The position numbers and the translations under genes are program-made. From the NCBI GenBank assembly GCA_964565865.1, contig CAZMGM010000006.1, positions 18,334 to 82,333 on the forward strand: a stretch of 64,000 nucleotides of DNA. The letters are read 5' to 3'. Shown here in pieces: positions 26,295-34,577 of this stretch. This stretch comes from CBDAPI01 sp964565865. GTDB taxonomy: Bacteria > Acidobacteriota > UBA6911 > RPQK01 > CBDAPI01. How positions within the stretch are numbered: the first letter of the stretch is position 1; each line of letters opens with the position of its first letter. The notes under the pieces were generated by a model that saw nothing but the letters and a program-made list of their open reading frames with translations, was not told where the DNA came from and searched no databases.

Positions 26295-26500
26295 CCCCGC
26301 CAGTCGATCAAACCTGCGTGGAAGTCTTGAACTCAGGAAGAGCCCATAGGCATGAAGATGTAAATTCTCCGGCCTTTTCCGGAATCTCTATTATATGTTT
26401 GACAATGGGGAATCCCAGACCAGTCTCTCCGAGTTTCACGAAGCCAGCTCTCCGTCCAAAGTTAAAAAAATGAGCACCACAGGTAGAGAACCAAGTTACA

Positions 26501-26512
26501 CTCTATATAGAG
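26501..26512. promoter_or_regulatory. 12-bp palindrome at the pstS ribosome site
   Basis: CTCTATATAGAG is a perfect palindrome ending 7 nt before the pstS ATG and overlapping the GAGAG ribosome site. It could be an operator or an mRNA element; the sequence alone does not decide. Confidence 0.4.
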
Positions 26513-26519
26513 AGATCTC

Positions 26520-27401
26520 ATGAAGAGTAAGGAATTCGTTTTATCAGTAACTGTGATGGTCTTTCTGAGTGGCTGTGGTGGTTCCTCGAAGGGCAGACGA
26601 AGCCTGATCCAGAACAAGGGATCGGACACACTAGTGAACGTTGCCCAGGCCTGGGCAGAGGAGTACAAGAAGGTTAATCCGAGGGTCGCGGTGGCAGTCA
26701 CCGGCGGAGGTTCAGGAACCGGAATCTCGGCGATGATCAACGGCACCGTAGACCTGGCCAACTCGAGCCGAAAGATGAAAACCAGCGAGGTGAAAGCGGC
26801 CCAAAAAAATGGAATCAATCCGATTGAGTTCATCGTAGGCTTTGACGCCCTGGCGGTTTATCTTCATCCGAATAACCCTATCTTTGAAATGAGTTTCGAA
26901 CAGCTCAAGGAGATATACGGCGACGGAGGAAGCTTCGAGAACTGGACTCAGCTGGGCGTTGAGATTCCCGGTTGTTCGACTGGAGAGATCGTTCGGGTGA
27001 GCCGGCAGAACAACTCGGGAACCTACATTTATTTTCGGGCGGCGGTGCTGGGTAAGGAAGGCGAGTACAAGCTTGGATCACGTGACATGCATGGCTCCAA
27101 AGATGTCGTCGACTTGGTTTCGAAGACACCCTGCACTATTGGCTACAGTGGCCTGGCCTATGCGACTCATGATGTCAAGATTCCCTGTGTCCGCAAGACC
27201 GGTGAGGGAGATTGCATCTCCCCGTCCGTAAACTCCGCCATTGACGGGACCTATCCGATCGCACGGCCCCTGTTCATGTACACGGCGGGAACTCCGCAAG
27301 GAAGGGTCAAAGAGTACCTGGATTGGATCCTTAGCCCTGAGGGCCAGTGCATTCTCCAGGAGAAAGGCTACGCCCCCGTAAATTCCGTTTCCTGCGGCTG
27401 A
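26520..27401 (+). CDS. pstS: Phosphate-binding lipoprotein PstS
   Basis: Periplasmic phosphate receptor of the Pst ABC importer, 293 aa. Lipoprotein signal with lipobox LSGC near residue 18. Phosphate-site motifs: GSDTLVNVAQAW, GGGSGTGISAMINGTVDLANSSR and the SRQNNSGTYIYF segment match the loops that bind phosphate in PstS. In place of the E. coli-type TGAGASFP start it has NKGSDTLVN, as in the PstS/SphX subtype of the PBP-like-2 family. Followed after 23 bp by phoU. Confidence 0.92.
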   Translation: MKSKEFVLSVTVMVFLSGCGGSSKGRRSLIQNKGSDTLVNVAQAWAEEYKKVNPRVAVAVTGGGSGTGISAMINGTVDLANSSRKMKTSEVKAAQKNGINPIEFIVGFDALAVYLHPNNPIFEMSFEQLKEIYGDGGSFENWTQLGVEIPGCSTGEIVRVSRQNNSGTYIYFRAAVLGKEGEYKLGSRDMHGSKDVVDLVSKTPCTIGYSGLAYATHDVKIPCVRKTGEGDCISPSVNSAIDGTYPIARPLFMYTAGTPQGRVKEYLDWILSPEGQCILQEKGYAPVNSVSCG

Positions 27402-27424
27402 CGCCACAGCTGCGTACCACCACT

Positions 27425-28480
27425 ATGACCCATTATGAAGCTAGGCTGGAAGGTGATCTGGTTGCGGTTCGGGGAGAGATCCGATCCATTGCCGATCTGG
27501 TCCGGGACAATCTGAGATCCGCCGCGCAGGCCTTCCAGGCGCATGATAAGGAGTTGGCTGCGGACACAATTCTGAGGGATATGCGGGTCAACCGACGCAT
27601 CCGGAACCTGGATGCAGACTGCCACGCTTTCGTGGCACGACACTGGCCGGGAGCCCGCCACCTGCGGTTCGTTTCTTCCGTTTTGCGAGTCAGTGTGGCG
27701 CTGGAGCGCATTGGTGACTATGCTGCTTCCATCTGCCGGGAGACGGTACAGCTGGAAGAGACCTGTGCCAAGAATCTTTCTTCTGAAATTAAGGGGCTTC
27801 TTCAGGGCTCCGTGCAGCTTTTGGAGGAGTCGATCGCGGTCTTCACGGATCGCCATGGGAAAGCCGCCCGCTCCGTTGTTGAGCGTGCTGCCAGTATGGG
27901 AGGGCGATTCGATCAGGCCTTTGAGGACCTGGCTCGATTTGGAGAGACTGGGGCCAGGGTCCGGGACCTGATGGCGATGCTAGTGATTCTCAACCGGGTC
28001 AGTAGGGTTCGAGCTCAGGCCAAGAATATTGCGGAAGAGGCACTGTTTGTCCATACCGGGGAGACAAAAGCCCCCAAAGTCTATGAGATCCTCTTCGTTG
28101 ATCAGAGGAATGACTTGTTAGGACCTCTGGCACAAGCATGCGCCTTGAAAGCCTTCCCTCAGAGCGGGCACTACGAAACGGCAGGCGTTGAACCGTCCGC
28201 CCGTCTTTCAAGCCTTGTCGAAGAACTGACTGGGAAGCACGGGATCACGCTCGGGACAGCCTCGCCGCAAGGCCTAGCCGAAATTTCGGATATGGAGAGG
28301 TTTCACGTGATTGTCATCCTGGAGCGCCTCCCGGTAGATGACTCGGAACCACCTCCTTTCCACACTGTTTTAGTGAACTGGAATCTGGATCCAGGCACTG
28401 CCCCGGAGAAACTCCTGGAGGAGATCTCCGGGCGCCTCAACACTCTCATGGTAACGATGAGAGGAGATCGGGCCAGCTGA
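27425..28480 (+). CDS. phoU: PhoU fused to a degenerate LMW-phosphatase/ArsC-like domain
   Basis: PhoU couples Pst activity to the PhoR/PhoB sensor system. The first 210 residues are the two three-helix PhoU repeats (RDNLRSAAQAFQAHDKELA, LERIGDYAASICRETVQLEE, NRVSRVRAQAKNIAEEALF). From about residue 218 a second domain follows: KVYEILFVDQRNDLLGPLAQ begins like the P loop of low-molecular-weight phosphatases (FVCxGNxxRSP) but has Asp226 for the catalytic Cys and Leu232 for the Arg; ETAGVEPSARLSSL, HVIVILERLP and NWNLDPG correspond to later family elements. So it is predicted inactive as a phosphatase. Ordinary PhoU is about 220-240 aa; this is 351 aa. The stop overlaps the pstC start (TGATG). 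Confidence 0.85.
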   Translation: MTHYEARLEGDLVAVRGEIRSIADLVRDNLRSAAQAFQAHDKELAADTILRDMRVNRRIRNLDADCHAFVARHWPGARHLRFVSSVLRVSVALERIGDYAASICRETVQLEETCAKNLSSEIKGLLQGSVQLLEESIAVFTDRHGKAARSVVERAASMGGRFDQAFEDLARFGETGARVRDLMAMLVILNRVSRVRAQAKNIAEEALFVHTGETKAPKVYEILFVDQRNDLLGPLAQACALKAFPQSGHYETAGVEPSARLSSLVEELTGKHGITLGTASPQGLAEISDMERFHVIVILERLPVDDSEPPPFHTVLVNWNLDPGTAPEKLLEEISGRLNTLMVTMRGDRAS

Positions 28481-29412
28481 TGTCCGGCCGTGCCGCCCCT
28501 GCCACCCAGTCCCGCCACCTCCCCGATTCCCGGTCGTTCGACTGGTATGTTGACAAACTGGTTGAGTGGCTGGTGTTTCTGGGCGGGATCTCGGGCATCC
28601 TTTTGATTCTTGGGATCTTTATCTTCATCACCCGGGAAGGGTTGGGCTTTGTGACTGGGCCTTTCAGCGCTGCGGAATTCTTCGGATCCACTATCTGGCG
28701 CCCCACCTCGGAGGCCAATCCCACCTACGGAATCCTGGCCTTGATCGTGGGAACGGCCAGTGTGACAGGTCTAGCTATGGTGGTCGCGGTGCCCTTTTCG
28801 CTGGGAGCTGCCATCTTCATCGCCGAATTTGCCACTGGGAAGCTGAGAGAGTTCTTGAAGGTGTTCGTCGAGCTGTTAGCAGCCATCCCCTCGGTGGTCT
28901 GGGGATTTATAGGTCTGACCATTCTCAATCCTCTGATCATCCGGACCTTTGACGTACCGGTGGGGCTGGGTATCCTGAACGCCGGGGTCATCCTGGGGCT
29001 GATGGCGGCACCCATCATGACTACCATCGCGGAAGATGCGCTCAAGGCGGTCCCCGATACCTATCGCGAGGCAGCGGAAGCGATGGGGGCCACACGCTGG
29101 CAGGTGGTGAGGCGGGTCGTTCTGCCGGCGGCGCGAAACGGCCTGGTGGCGGCTGTTCTGCTGGGCGTGGGTCGTGCCTTCGGGGAAACCATGGCAGTAC
29201 TCATGGCCAGCGGCCATTCCATCAATATTCCGACCAGCGTTTTCGATTCAGTTCGGGCGTTGACGGCCACCATCGCCGCCGAGATGGGAGAAGCGCCCAA
29301 CGGCTCAGATCACTACCAGGCCCTGTTTACGATCGGCATCTTTCTTTTTCTGATTACATTCACTATCAACCTCACGGCGGACCTGATTGTGCGGGGTATT
29401 CGCAAGCGTTAG
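28480..29412 (+). CDS. pstC: Phosphate ABC permease PstC
   Basis: Inner-membrane permease, 310 aa, six membrane helices. The EAA loop reads EAAEAMGATRWQVVRRVVLPAA-type, here with the EAMGATRWQVVRRVVLP core near residue 200. FGETMAVLMASGH near residue 230 is conserved in PstC. The ATG overlaps the phoU stop by one base, implying coupled translation. Forms the translocation pore with PstA. Confidence 0.94.
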   Translation: MSGRAAPATQSRHLPDSRSFDWYVDKLVEWLVFLGGISGILLILGIFIFITREGLGFVTGPFSAAEFFGSTIWRPTSEANPTYGILALIVGTASVTGLAMVVAVPFSLGAAIFIAEFATGKLREFLKVFVELLAAIPSVVWGFIGLTILNPLIIRTFDVPVGLGILNAGVILGLMAAPIMTTIAEDALKAVPDTYREAAEAMGATRWQVVRRVVLPAARNGLVAAVLLGVGRAFGETMAVLMASGHSINIPTSVFDSVRALTATIAAEMGEAPNGSDHYQALFTIGIFLFLITFTINLTADLIVRGIRKR

Positions 29413-29420
29413 TAACAGCC

Positions 29421-30290
29421 ATGTTCGAAGCTACGGAACTAAACCGGAAGAATCAGAAACGCGAGGGTCTAGTCCGCATGCTGTTCTTGCTCATGACGGT
29501 CCTGTTGATTCTTCCCGTCGTCTTGATTCTGGGACTGCTAGTTATCCGGGGCGGGGGAGTTATCTCTTGGGAGTTTCTCTTCACCGATCCTCGCGACGGA
29601 ATGACGGCCGGAGGCATTTTCCCCGCTCTGGTTGGAACCATATGGCTGGTCAGTGTCGCGCTACTGGCATCCGTTCCGATCGGCGTTGCGGCAGCTCTTT
29701 ACCTGAGCGAATACGCTCCGGACAACTGGCTCACGCGGCTCATCAACCTGGCCATCATCAACCTGGCCGGGGTTCCCTCGATTGTTCACGCGCTTTTCGG
29801 TCTGGGGGCTTTTGTCCTCTTTGCCCGGCTTGGAACCTGCATTCTGGCTGCCAGCCTGACCCTGGCCGTAATGACGCTCCCGGTGGTCATTGTGGCTACC
29901 CGGGAGTCGCTGCAGGCGGTTCCCCAGGCTTTTCGGGAAGCCTGCTGGAACATGGGAGCGACCCGCTGGCAGACGATTCGAAAGGTCGTGCTGCCCAATT
30001 CATTCAGCGGCATTTTGACGGGCGTCATCCTGGAGGTCTCCCGGACAGCCGGAGAGACGGCTCCCATCATGTTCACGGGAGCGGCAACCTTTCTGCCCTT
30101 CCTGCCCCAGGGCGTGTTTGATCAGACTATGGCTCTTTCCCTTCACCTGTTTGTAATCTCCACTCAGGTGCCAGGTGTCCCCGAAGAATACCCATTCGGG
30201 GTTGCTCTGGTTCTGATCGGGGTTGTGCTGCTGATGAACGCCACCTCCATCGCTTTTCGCGCCTATCTGCGGAGCCGCAAGAAATGGTAG
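29421..30290 (+). CDS. pstA: Phosphate ABC permease PstA
   Basis: Second permease subunit, 289 aa. N-terminal helix (LLMTVLLILPVVLILGLLVI), GGIFPALVGTIWLVSVALLA and the EAA loop REACWNMGATRWQTIRKVVL are diagnostic; RTAGETAPIMFTGAATFLP follows. Starts 8 bp after pstC and overlaps pstB1 by 7 bp. No missing segments. Confidence 0.94.
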   Translation: MFEATELNRKNQKREGLVRMLFLLMTVLLILPVVLILGLLVIRGGGVISWEFLFTDPRDGMTAGGIFPALVGTIWLVSVALLASVPIGVAAALYLSEYAPDNWLTRLINLAIINLAGVPSIVHALFGLGAFVLFARLGTCILAASLTLAVMTLPVVIVATRESLQAVPQAFREACWNMGATRWQTIRKVVLPNSFSGILTGVILEVSRTAGETAPIMFTGAATFLPFLPQGVFDQTMALSLHLFVISTQVPGVPEEYPFGVALVLIGVVLLMNATSIAFRAYLRSRKKW

Positions 30291-31084
30291 AGAAGCGTGA
30301 TCTTCAGCCCCACGTGGTCGACCAGCGAGGGCAACCTATTATTGAGGTCGATGACCTGGTCATCTCCTATGGAGGGGAGCCAGCCCTGGAGCATGTGACC
30401 CTGGAAGTTCGAGAGCACGAGATTTTTGGAATCATCGGGCCCGCCAACGCCGGCAAGACATCCTTCCTGAAGGCTCTCAACCGAATGGACCTGTTCGTCC
30501 CGGGGATGAATGTGACGGGACACATCAGGTTCAAAGGCACGGATGTACGCCGCTGGAAGAACGTCTATGCCTTGAGACGTCGAATGGGGGTCGTTTTCCC
30601 TCTCCCGGTCGGACTGCCCATGAGCATTTATGACAACGTGGCCCTGGCGCCCCGGCTGGCCGGGGTTCGCAAGAAGTCGGAGCACGACGCAATCGTGGAA
30701 CGATGCCTGACGCGCGTCGCCCTCTGGGAGGAGGTGAAAGACCGGCTCGACTCTCTGGGCAGCCTCCTTTCGGGAGGACAGCAGCAGCGGCTTACCATCG
30801 CCAGAGCCCTTTCCCAGGATCCCGAGTTGCTGTTGCTGGACGAATTTTCGATCGCCGTGGATCCGGTCACAACCATGAGAATCGAGGACATTCTCCGAGA
30901 CCTTTGTCGTGAGATGACCATCATTCTGGTGACGAATCTGGTCCAGCAGGCAAGGCGTCTGGCGCACCGAACGGCCTTTTTTCTGACCGGCCAGTGTGTG
31001 GAGATCGGTCCTACCGAAGACTTCTTTACGGGCAGGGTTCAGGATCAGCGGTCCCGAGATTTCGTGGAGGGTAAGTTTGGATAG
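30284..31084 (+). CDS. pstB: Phosphate ABC ATPase, degenerate site type 1
   Basis: ATPase subunit of the Pst importer, 266 aa. Walker A GPANAGKT (52-59), signature LSGGQ (162-166) and Walker B LLLLDE (182-187) are intact. The Q-loop Gln is Pro106 (VVFPLPVGLPMSIYDN; usual VFQxPxPFP) and the H-loop His is Asn218 (LVTNLVQQA; usual VTHNMQQA). The D-loop is IAVD rather than SALD. These changes hit residues that coordinate Mg-ATP and hydrolysis, while the signature that completes the partner subunit's site is kept. Start ATG lies inside pstA. I infer heterodimerisation with the next gene product. Confidence 0.9.
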   Translation: MVEKRDLQPHVVDQRGQPIIEVDDLVISYGGEPALEHVTLEVREHEIFGIIGPANAGKTSFLKALNRMDLFVPGMNVTGHIRFKGTDVRRWKNVYALRRRMGVVFPLPVGLPMSIYDNVALAPRLAGVRKKSEHDAIVERCLTRVALWEEVKDRLDSLGSLLSGGQQQRLTIARALSQDPELLLLDEFSIAVDPVTTMRIEDILRDLCREMTIILVTNLVQQARRLAHRTAFFLTGQCVEIGPTEDFFTGRVQDQRSRDFVEGKFG

Positions 31085-31853
31085 GCTCCAGGAAATTGCC
31101 ATCGAAACAGAAAGTGTGAATCTCTGGTACGGAGATTTTCAGGCCTTGTTCGACGTAGACCTGGAGATCGAGAAGGGGATCATTACGTCTCTGATCGGAC
31201 CCTCCGGATGTGGCAAGAGCACCCTGCTGCGGGCCGTGAATCGAATCAACGAGCGACTGGGTTATGTTAAGACTACGGGCCGGATCCGGGTCCTCGGGCA
31301 GGACGTTTACGCCCCGGATGTCGAACTGATTCAGGTTCGAAAACAGGTGGGGATGGTGTTTCAGCGCCCCAATCCGCTTCCCCTGTCGATTCGCGAAAAC
31401 GTGCTCTTTGGATACCGGCTGCACGATCCGGATCAACAGCTCTCCAAAACTGAGAGGGAGGAGATTGTAGAGGGATCGCTGCGCCAGGTCCTGCTCTGGG
31501 ACACTGTCAAGGATCACCTTGACCGGGCAGCCACAGCGCTCTCCCTGGAGCAACAGCAGAAGCTGTGTATTGCCCGGCTGCTGCCGGTGAAGCCCTCCGT
31601 GCTGCTCATGGACGAGCCCTGCTCTGCCCTGGATCCGGCAGCCACCTCGGCGGTTGAGGAGCTACTCTGGGAGCTGCAGGGGCAGTACACCATCCTGATC
31701 GTGACCCACAACATGGCGCAGGCTCGGCGGACCAGTGACGAGTGCATATTCATGCTCCTGGGCAAGGTGATCGAGCACAGCGACACGGCTGAAATGTTCG
31801 TCACGCCCCGTCAGCAGGAGACAGCGGACTACATTGAGGGGAGGTACGGGTAG
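31077..31853 (+). CDS. pstB: Phosphate ABC ATPase, degenerate signature type 2
   Basis: Second Pst ATPase, 258 aa. Walker A GPSGCGKST (41-49), Q-loop Gln96 (GMVFQRPNPLPLS), Walker B VLLMDE (175-180), D-loop SALD and H-loop His211 (IVTHNMAQA) are all intact, but the signature is LSLEQ (155-159) instead of LSGGQ. TTG at 31077 is the chosen start because GGAGG precedes it at 6-7 nt and it places the first residues at the canonical strand; it overlaps pstB1 by 8 bp. The defect complements that of PstB1. Confidence 0.9.
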   Translation: MDRLQEIAIETESVNLWYGDFQALFDVDLEIEKGIITSLIGPSGCGKSTLLRAVNRINERLGYVKTTGRIRVLGQDVYAPDVELIQVRKQVGMVFQRPNPLPLSIRENVLFGYRLHDPDQQLSKTEREEIVEGSLRQVLLWDTVKDHLDRAATALSLEQQQKLCIARLLPVKPSVLLMDEPCSALDPAATSAVEELLWELQGQYTILIVTHNMAQARRTSDECIFMLLGKVIEHSDTAEMFVTPRQQETADYIEGRYG

Positions 31854-32304
31854 GGAGAGAGACCGGATATCATTGAGGAGAGATTACAGCGGTTCATGAC
31901 TTCCACAAAAATGTGGGTGGGCGTGTTCCGAGGGGTGACCCAGCGGGACTTGGTGCTGAGAGTTCCGCCAGCCGGTTAGTGGTTCTGGGAAAAGGCCCAC
32001 GCATCGGCTCCATTATCCTTTTTCAGGTTACGACATTGCCATTCTCGTCCTCATCCCGAGTCTCTGTCGCCCCCTCAGGATTCTAGGAGGGACCGGGGGG
32101 TCATTTTCTGCGGCCTTTATTGGTCGGTTATATACTACAGGCCGCTCTATGAGCCGCCGCAGTCTCCGAAGGGAAGGACAGAGGCTCCCCGAGGCCGGCT
32201 GGCCCCCGGGGAGCAAGCGAATGATTTATGCCGAGTCCCCAAAGTGGGCAACAGAAAACACCGGAAGCCTTCCCAACTCCCCCTGGAGGCAGGATGCGCT
32301 CTTC
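31854..32304. other. Gap of about 450 bp, GC-rich with structured segment
   Basis: No credible gene. A 75-codon frame at 32149-32376 lacks a ribosome site and any domain. The segment 32171-32274 can fold extensively and is listed separately. A sequence just after pstB2 (TCATTGAGGAGAG) echoes the pstB2 3' end. Confidence 0.45.
32171..32274 (+). ncRNA. Candidate structured RNA between pstB2 and fmdB-like gene
   Basis: An outer stem GGGAAGG/CCTTCCC (32171-32177 with 32268-32274) encloses a strong hairpin GCTCCCCG/CGGGGAGC (32184-32191 with 32207-32214) that is extended by an inner GGCC/GGCC stem. It does not match SRP, 6S, RNase P or riboswitch cores that I can recall. Could be a regulatory leader, a small RNA or just a GC-rich inverted repeat. 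Strand is a guess. Confidence 0.3.
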
Positions 32305-32333
32305 TTGACAACATTAAAAAGCAGATCTTATAT
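32305..32333 (+). promoter_or_regulatory. Sigma70 promoter of the fmdB-like gene
   Basis: Perfect TTGACA (32305-32310), 17-bp spacer, TTATAT (32328-32333). The predicted start near 32340 leaves a leader of about 17 nt. Confidence 0.75.
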
Positions 32334-32356
32334 TTCCAGCGTGCTCGAGAGACCCA

Positions 32357-32665
32357 ATGCCATTGTACGAATATGAGTGTCAGATTTGCGGCCGGCGTCT
32401 GGAAATCATCCAGAAGTTCTCGGACGATCCGCTGACCGAGTGTCCGAAATGTTGTGGTGCGCTAGAAAAGGTTCTATCGGCTCCCGCCGTTCACTTCAAA
32501 GGGAGTGGCTGGTACATTACAGACTACGCCCGCAAGAACGATGACAAGAAGAAGCCGACTGAGTCCTCCGGCTCGGAGAAGGCCGAAAAACCAGATTCTT
32601 CCGGGGAAAAGGGAGAAAAGAAACCAGCCAAATCATCCCAGAAGGACAAGAACTCTAGCCAATAG
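32357..32665 (+). CDS. FmdB-family zinc ribbon protein with charged tail
   Basis: 102 aa. The N-terminal FmdB/CxxC_CxxC_SSSS zinc ribbon reads MPLYEYECQICGRRLEIIQK, with the second CxxC in ECPKCCGALEKVLS; the SGWYITDYARKN end of the domain is standard. The last 50 residues are a low-complexity Lys/Ser/Glu tail, common in this family. The family is a putative regulator of unknown target. It probably heads the transcript that includes purD and purE. Confidence 0.88.
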   Translation: MPLYEYECQICGRRLEIIQKFSDDPLTECPKCCGALEKVLSAPAVHFKGSGWYITDYARKNDDKKKPTESSGSEKAEKPDSSGEKGEKKPAKSSQKDKNSSQ

Positions 32666-32683
32666 ATTTCCGCGGGATTTGAT

Positions 32684-33985
32684 GTGAAAGTTCTGATTGT
32701 TGGTTCGGGAGGCCGTGAGCACACTCTGGCCTGGAAAATCCAGCAGAGCCCCCACCTTACAAAACTCTACTGTGCTCCGGGGAACCCCGGAACAGCAAAG
32801 CTGGGTCAGAATGTTCCCGTCTCGGCCTCTGACATAGAGGGCCTGCTCCAATTTGCCCGCCATGGGCAGATCGACCTGACGGTGGTCGGTCCCGAGGCCC
32901 CTCTGGTGGGCGGTATCGTCGACCGGTTTGAGGCTGCGGGGCTCAGGGTGGTGGGCCCAAGCAAGGGTGCGGCTCGGCTCGAAGGTAGCAAGGTGTTTGC
33001 CAAGGATTTCATGCAGCGCCACGGGGTGCCCACCGCGCGATATCAGACTTACCAGGAGGCAGGAACGGCCGGTCAGGCCCTGCGCCGCGGCGACTACGAA
33101 TTTCCGGTTGTGATCAAGGCGGACGGGCTGGCCGCGGGAAAGGGCGTCCTGATCTGCCAGGACCTGGCCCAGAGTCTGGCCGCCATCCGTCTGGTCATGG
33201 AGGAGAGAAAGTTTGGAGAAGCCGGGGACCGGGTCGTGGTTGAAGAGTTTCTGGAGGGAGAGGAACTCTCCTTCATGGTCTTCACCGATGGAAACCGGAT
33301 TCTTCCCATGGTGCCATCTCAGGATCACAAAGCTATCTATGACGGCGACAAGGGACCCAACACTGGGGGCATGGGCGCCTATTCAGTGGACTGGATCCTC
33401 CGTCCGGATATACGACAGCAGGTAATGGACGACGTCATCGAGACTACCATTTGGGGTATGGCATCGGAGGGTCATCCCTTTTCAGGTGTTCTCTATGCGG
33501 GTCTGATGCTGACCACTGACGGTCCCAGGGTCCTGGAGTTTAACGTTCGTTTCGGGGATCCGGAAACTCAGGTGCTGCTGCCCCGCTTGGACAGTGATTT
33601 GCTGGAGATATTCTGGTCCATTGCTCAGCGTGAGGTGGATCTGGCGGAAGTGAAATGGAGGGAAGATGCCACGGTATGTGTAGTGCTAGCCGCCTCCGGG
33701 TATCCGGGCTCCTATGAGAACGGAATTCCGATCCACGGCATCGAGCAGGCCGCTGCCGCATCGAAAACCGAAGTCTTCCATGCCGGTACCGCCATGCAGG
33801 ACGATGTACTGGTGAACAGTGGGGGGCGAGTGCTGGGTGTGTCCAGCAGGGCCCCGAATCTAGAGCAAGCCATAGACCAGGCGTATCAGGGAGCGGAGAA
33901 GATCGAATTCGAGGGGAAGTATTACCGACGGGACATTGGAGCCAAGGGTCTAATCAAGGTAAAGAAGATAAAGGAGATGTCATGA
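32684..33985 (+). CDS. purD: Phosphoribosylamine-glycine ligase
   Basis: ATP-grasp ligase of de novo purine synthesis, joining glycine to phosphoribosylamine, 433 aa. GTG start with MKVLIVGSGGREHTLAW. VVIKADGLAAGKGVLIC, the EEFLEGEELSFMVFTDG segment and DHKAIYDGDKGPNTGGMGAY are the ATP-grasp signatures; VRFGDPETQVLLPRLDSDL follows. Shares 4 bp with purE (ATGA), so the two are translationally coupled. Confidence 0.96.
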   Translation: MKVLIVGSGGREHTLAWKIQQSPHLTKLYCAPGNPGTAKLGQNVPVSASDIEGLLQFARHGQIDLTVVGPEAPLVGGIVDRFEAAGLRVVGPSKGAARLEGSKVFAKDFMQRHGVPTARYQTYQEAGTAGQALRRGDYEFPVVIKADGLAAGKGVLICQDLAQSLAAIRLVMEERKFGEAGDRVVVEEFLEGEELSFMVFTDGNRILPMVPSQDHKAIYDGDKGPNTGGMGAYSVDWILRPDIRQQVMDDVIETTIWGMASEGHPFSGVLYAGLMLTTDGPRVLEFNVRFGDPETQVLLPRLDSDLLEIFWSIAQREVDLAEVKWREDATVCVVLAASGYPGSYENGIPIHGIEQAAAASKTEVFHAGTAMQDDVLVNSGGRVLGVSSRAPNLEQAIDQAYQGAEKIEFEGKYYRRDIGAKGLIKVKKIKEMS

Positions 33986-34467
33986 GCCAGCCCAAGGTGG
34001 GAATCCTGATGGGGAGTCCCTCGGACGCAGAGGTCATGCGAGCTGCGGCAAAAATTCTGGAAGAGTTCGACGTTCCCTACGAGATGAAGGTTCTTTCCGC
34101 CCATCGGATTCCGGACAAAACGGCCGAGTATGCCCGTTCAGCCGAGGAGCGCGGCATCCAGGTCCTGATTGGAGGCGCTGGGATGGCCGCCCACCTGGCC
34201 GGCACTCTGGCTGCCCACTCGATTCTGCCGGTCATCGGCGTCCCCATCGGGGGGGGCACCCTAGGGGGCATGGACGCGCTTCTGGCTACGGTTCAGATGC
34301 CCGGAGGCATCCCGGTCGCCACCGTCTCGATCGGAAAGGCGGGAGGCAAGAATGCGGGCCTGTTAGCCGTTCAGATTCTCAGCCGGAGCGAGCCTGATCT
34401 GGTCGACAAACTGCACGAATACAGACGGGCGATGCGAGAAAAGATCGAAGGTGCTCGGCTGGACTAG
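33982..34467 (+). CDS. purE: N5-carboxyaminoimidazole ribonucleotide mutase
   Basis: Class I PurE, 161 aa, isomerises N5-CAIR to CAIR. Starts with MSQPKVGILMGSPSDAEVM; catalytic region ends in KVLSAHRIPDKTAEYA with the conserved His; GGAGMAAHLAG and MPGGIPVATVSIGKAGG complete the active site. A purK is not in the window, although it is expected for the class I pathway. Confidence 0.96.
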   Translation: MSQPKVGILMGSPSDAEVMRAAAKILEEFDVPYEMKVLSAHRIPDKTAEYARSAEERGIQVLIGGAGMAAHLAGTLAAHSILPVIGVPIGGGTLGGMDALLATVQMPGGIPVATVSIGKAGGKNAGLLAVQILSRSEPDLVDKLHEYRRAMREKIEGARLD

Positions 34468-34484
34468 CGCTCGTTTGAACTCGT

Positions 34485-34560
34485 GCCGCCATGAGTCGCG
34501 AGTTCCTGGTTCCGAGTTCTTTGATTCATGTTAACTGTCAACGATAAGTCTTCAAGCAGT
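34485..34560. other. Low-complexity filler between purE and acpS
   Basis: Phrases GAGTTCCTGGTTCCGAGTTC and GTTAACTGTCAACG are degenerate short repeats of the same kind as at 10800-10975. Confidence 0.4.
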
Positions 34561-34577
34561 ATTCAGGAAACAAAAAA

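Noticed and set aside
32171..32274. SRP, 6S, RNase P RNA or a known riboswitch
   Set aside because: None of the conserved cores of these classes is present; kept only as an unclassified structure.
32149..32376. Plus-strand frame of 75 codons between pstB2 and the fmdB-like gene
   Set aside because: Covers the promoter and structured segment, no Shine-Dalgarno, no domain.
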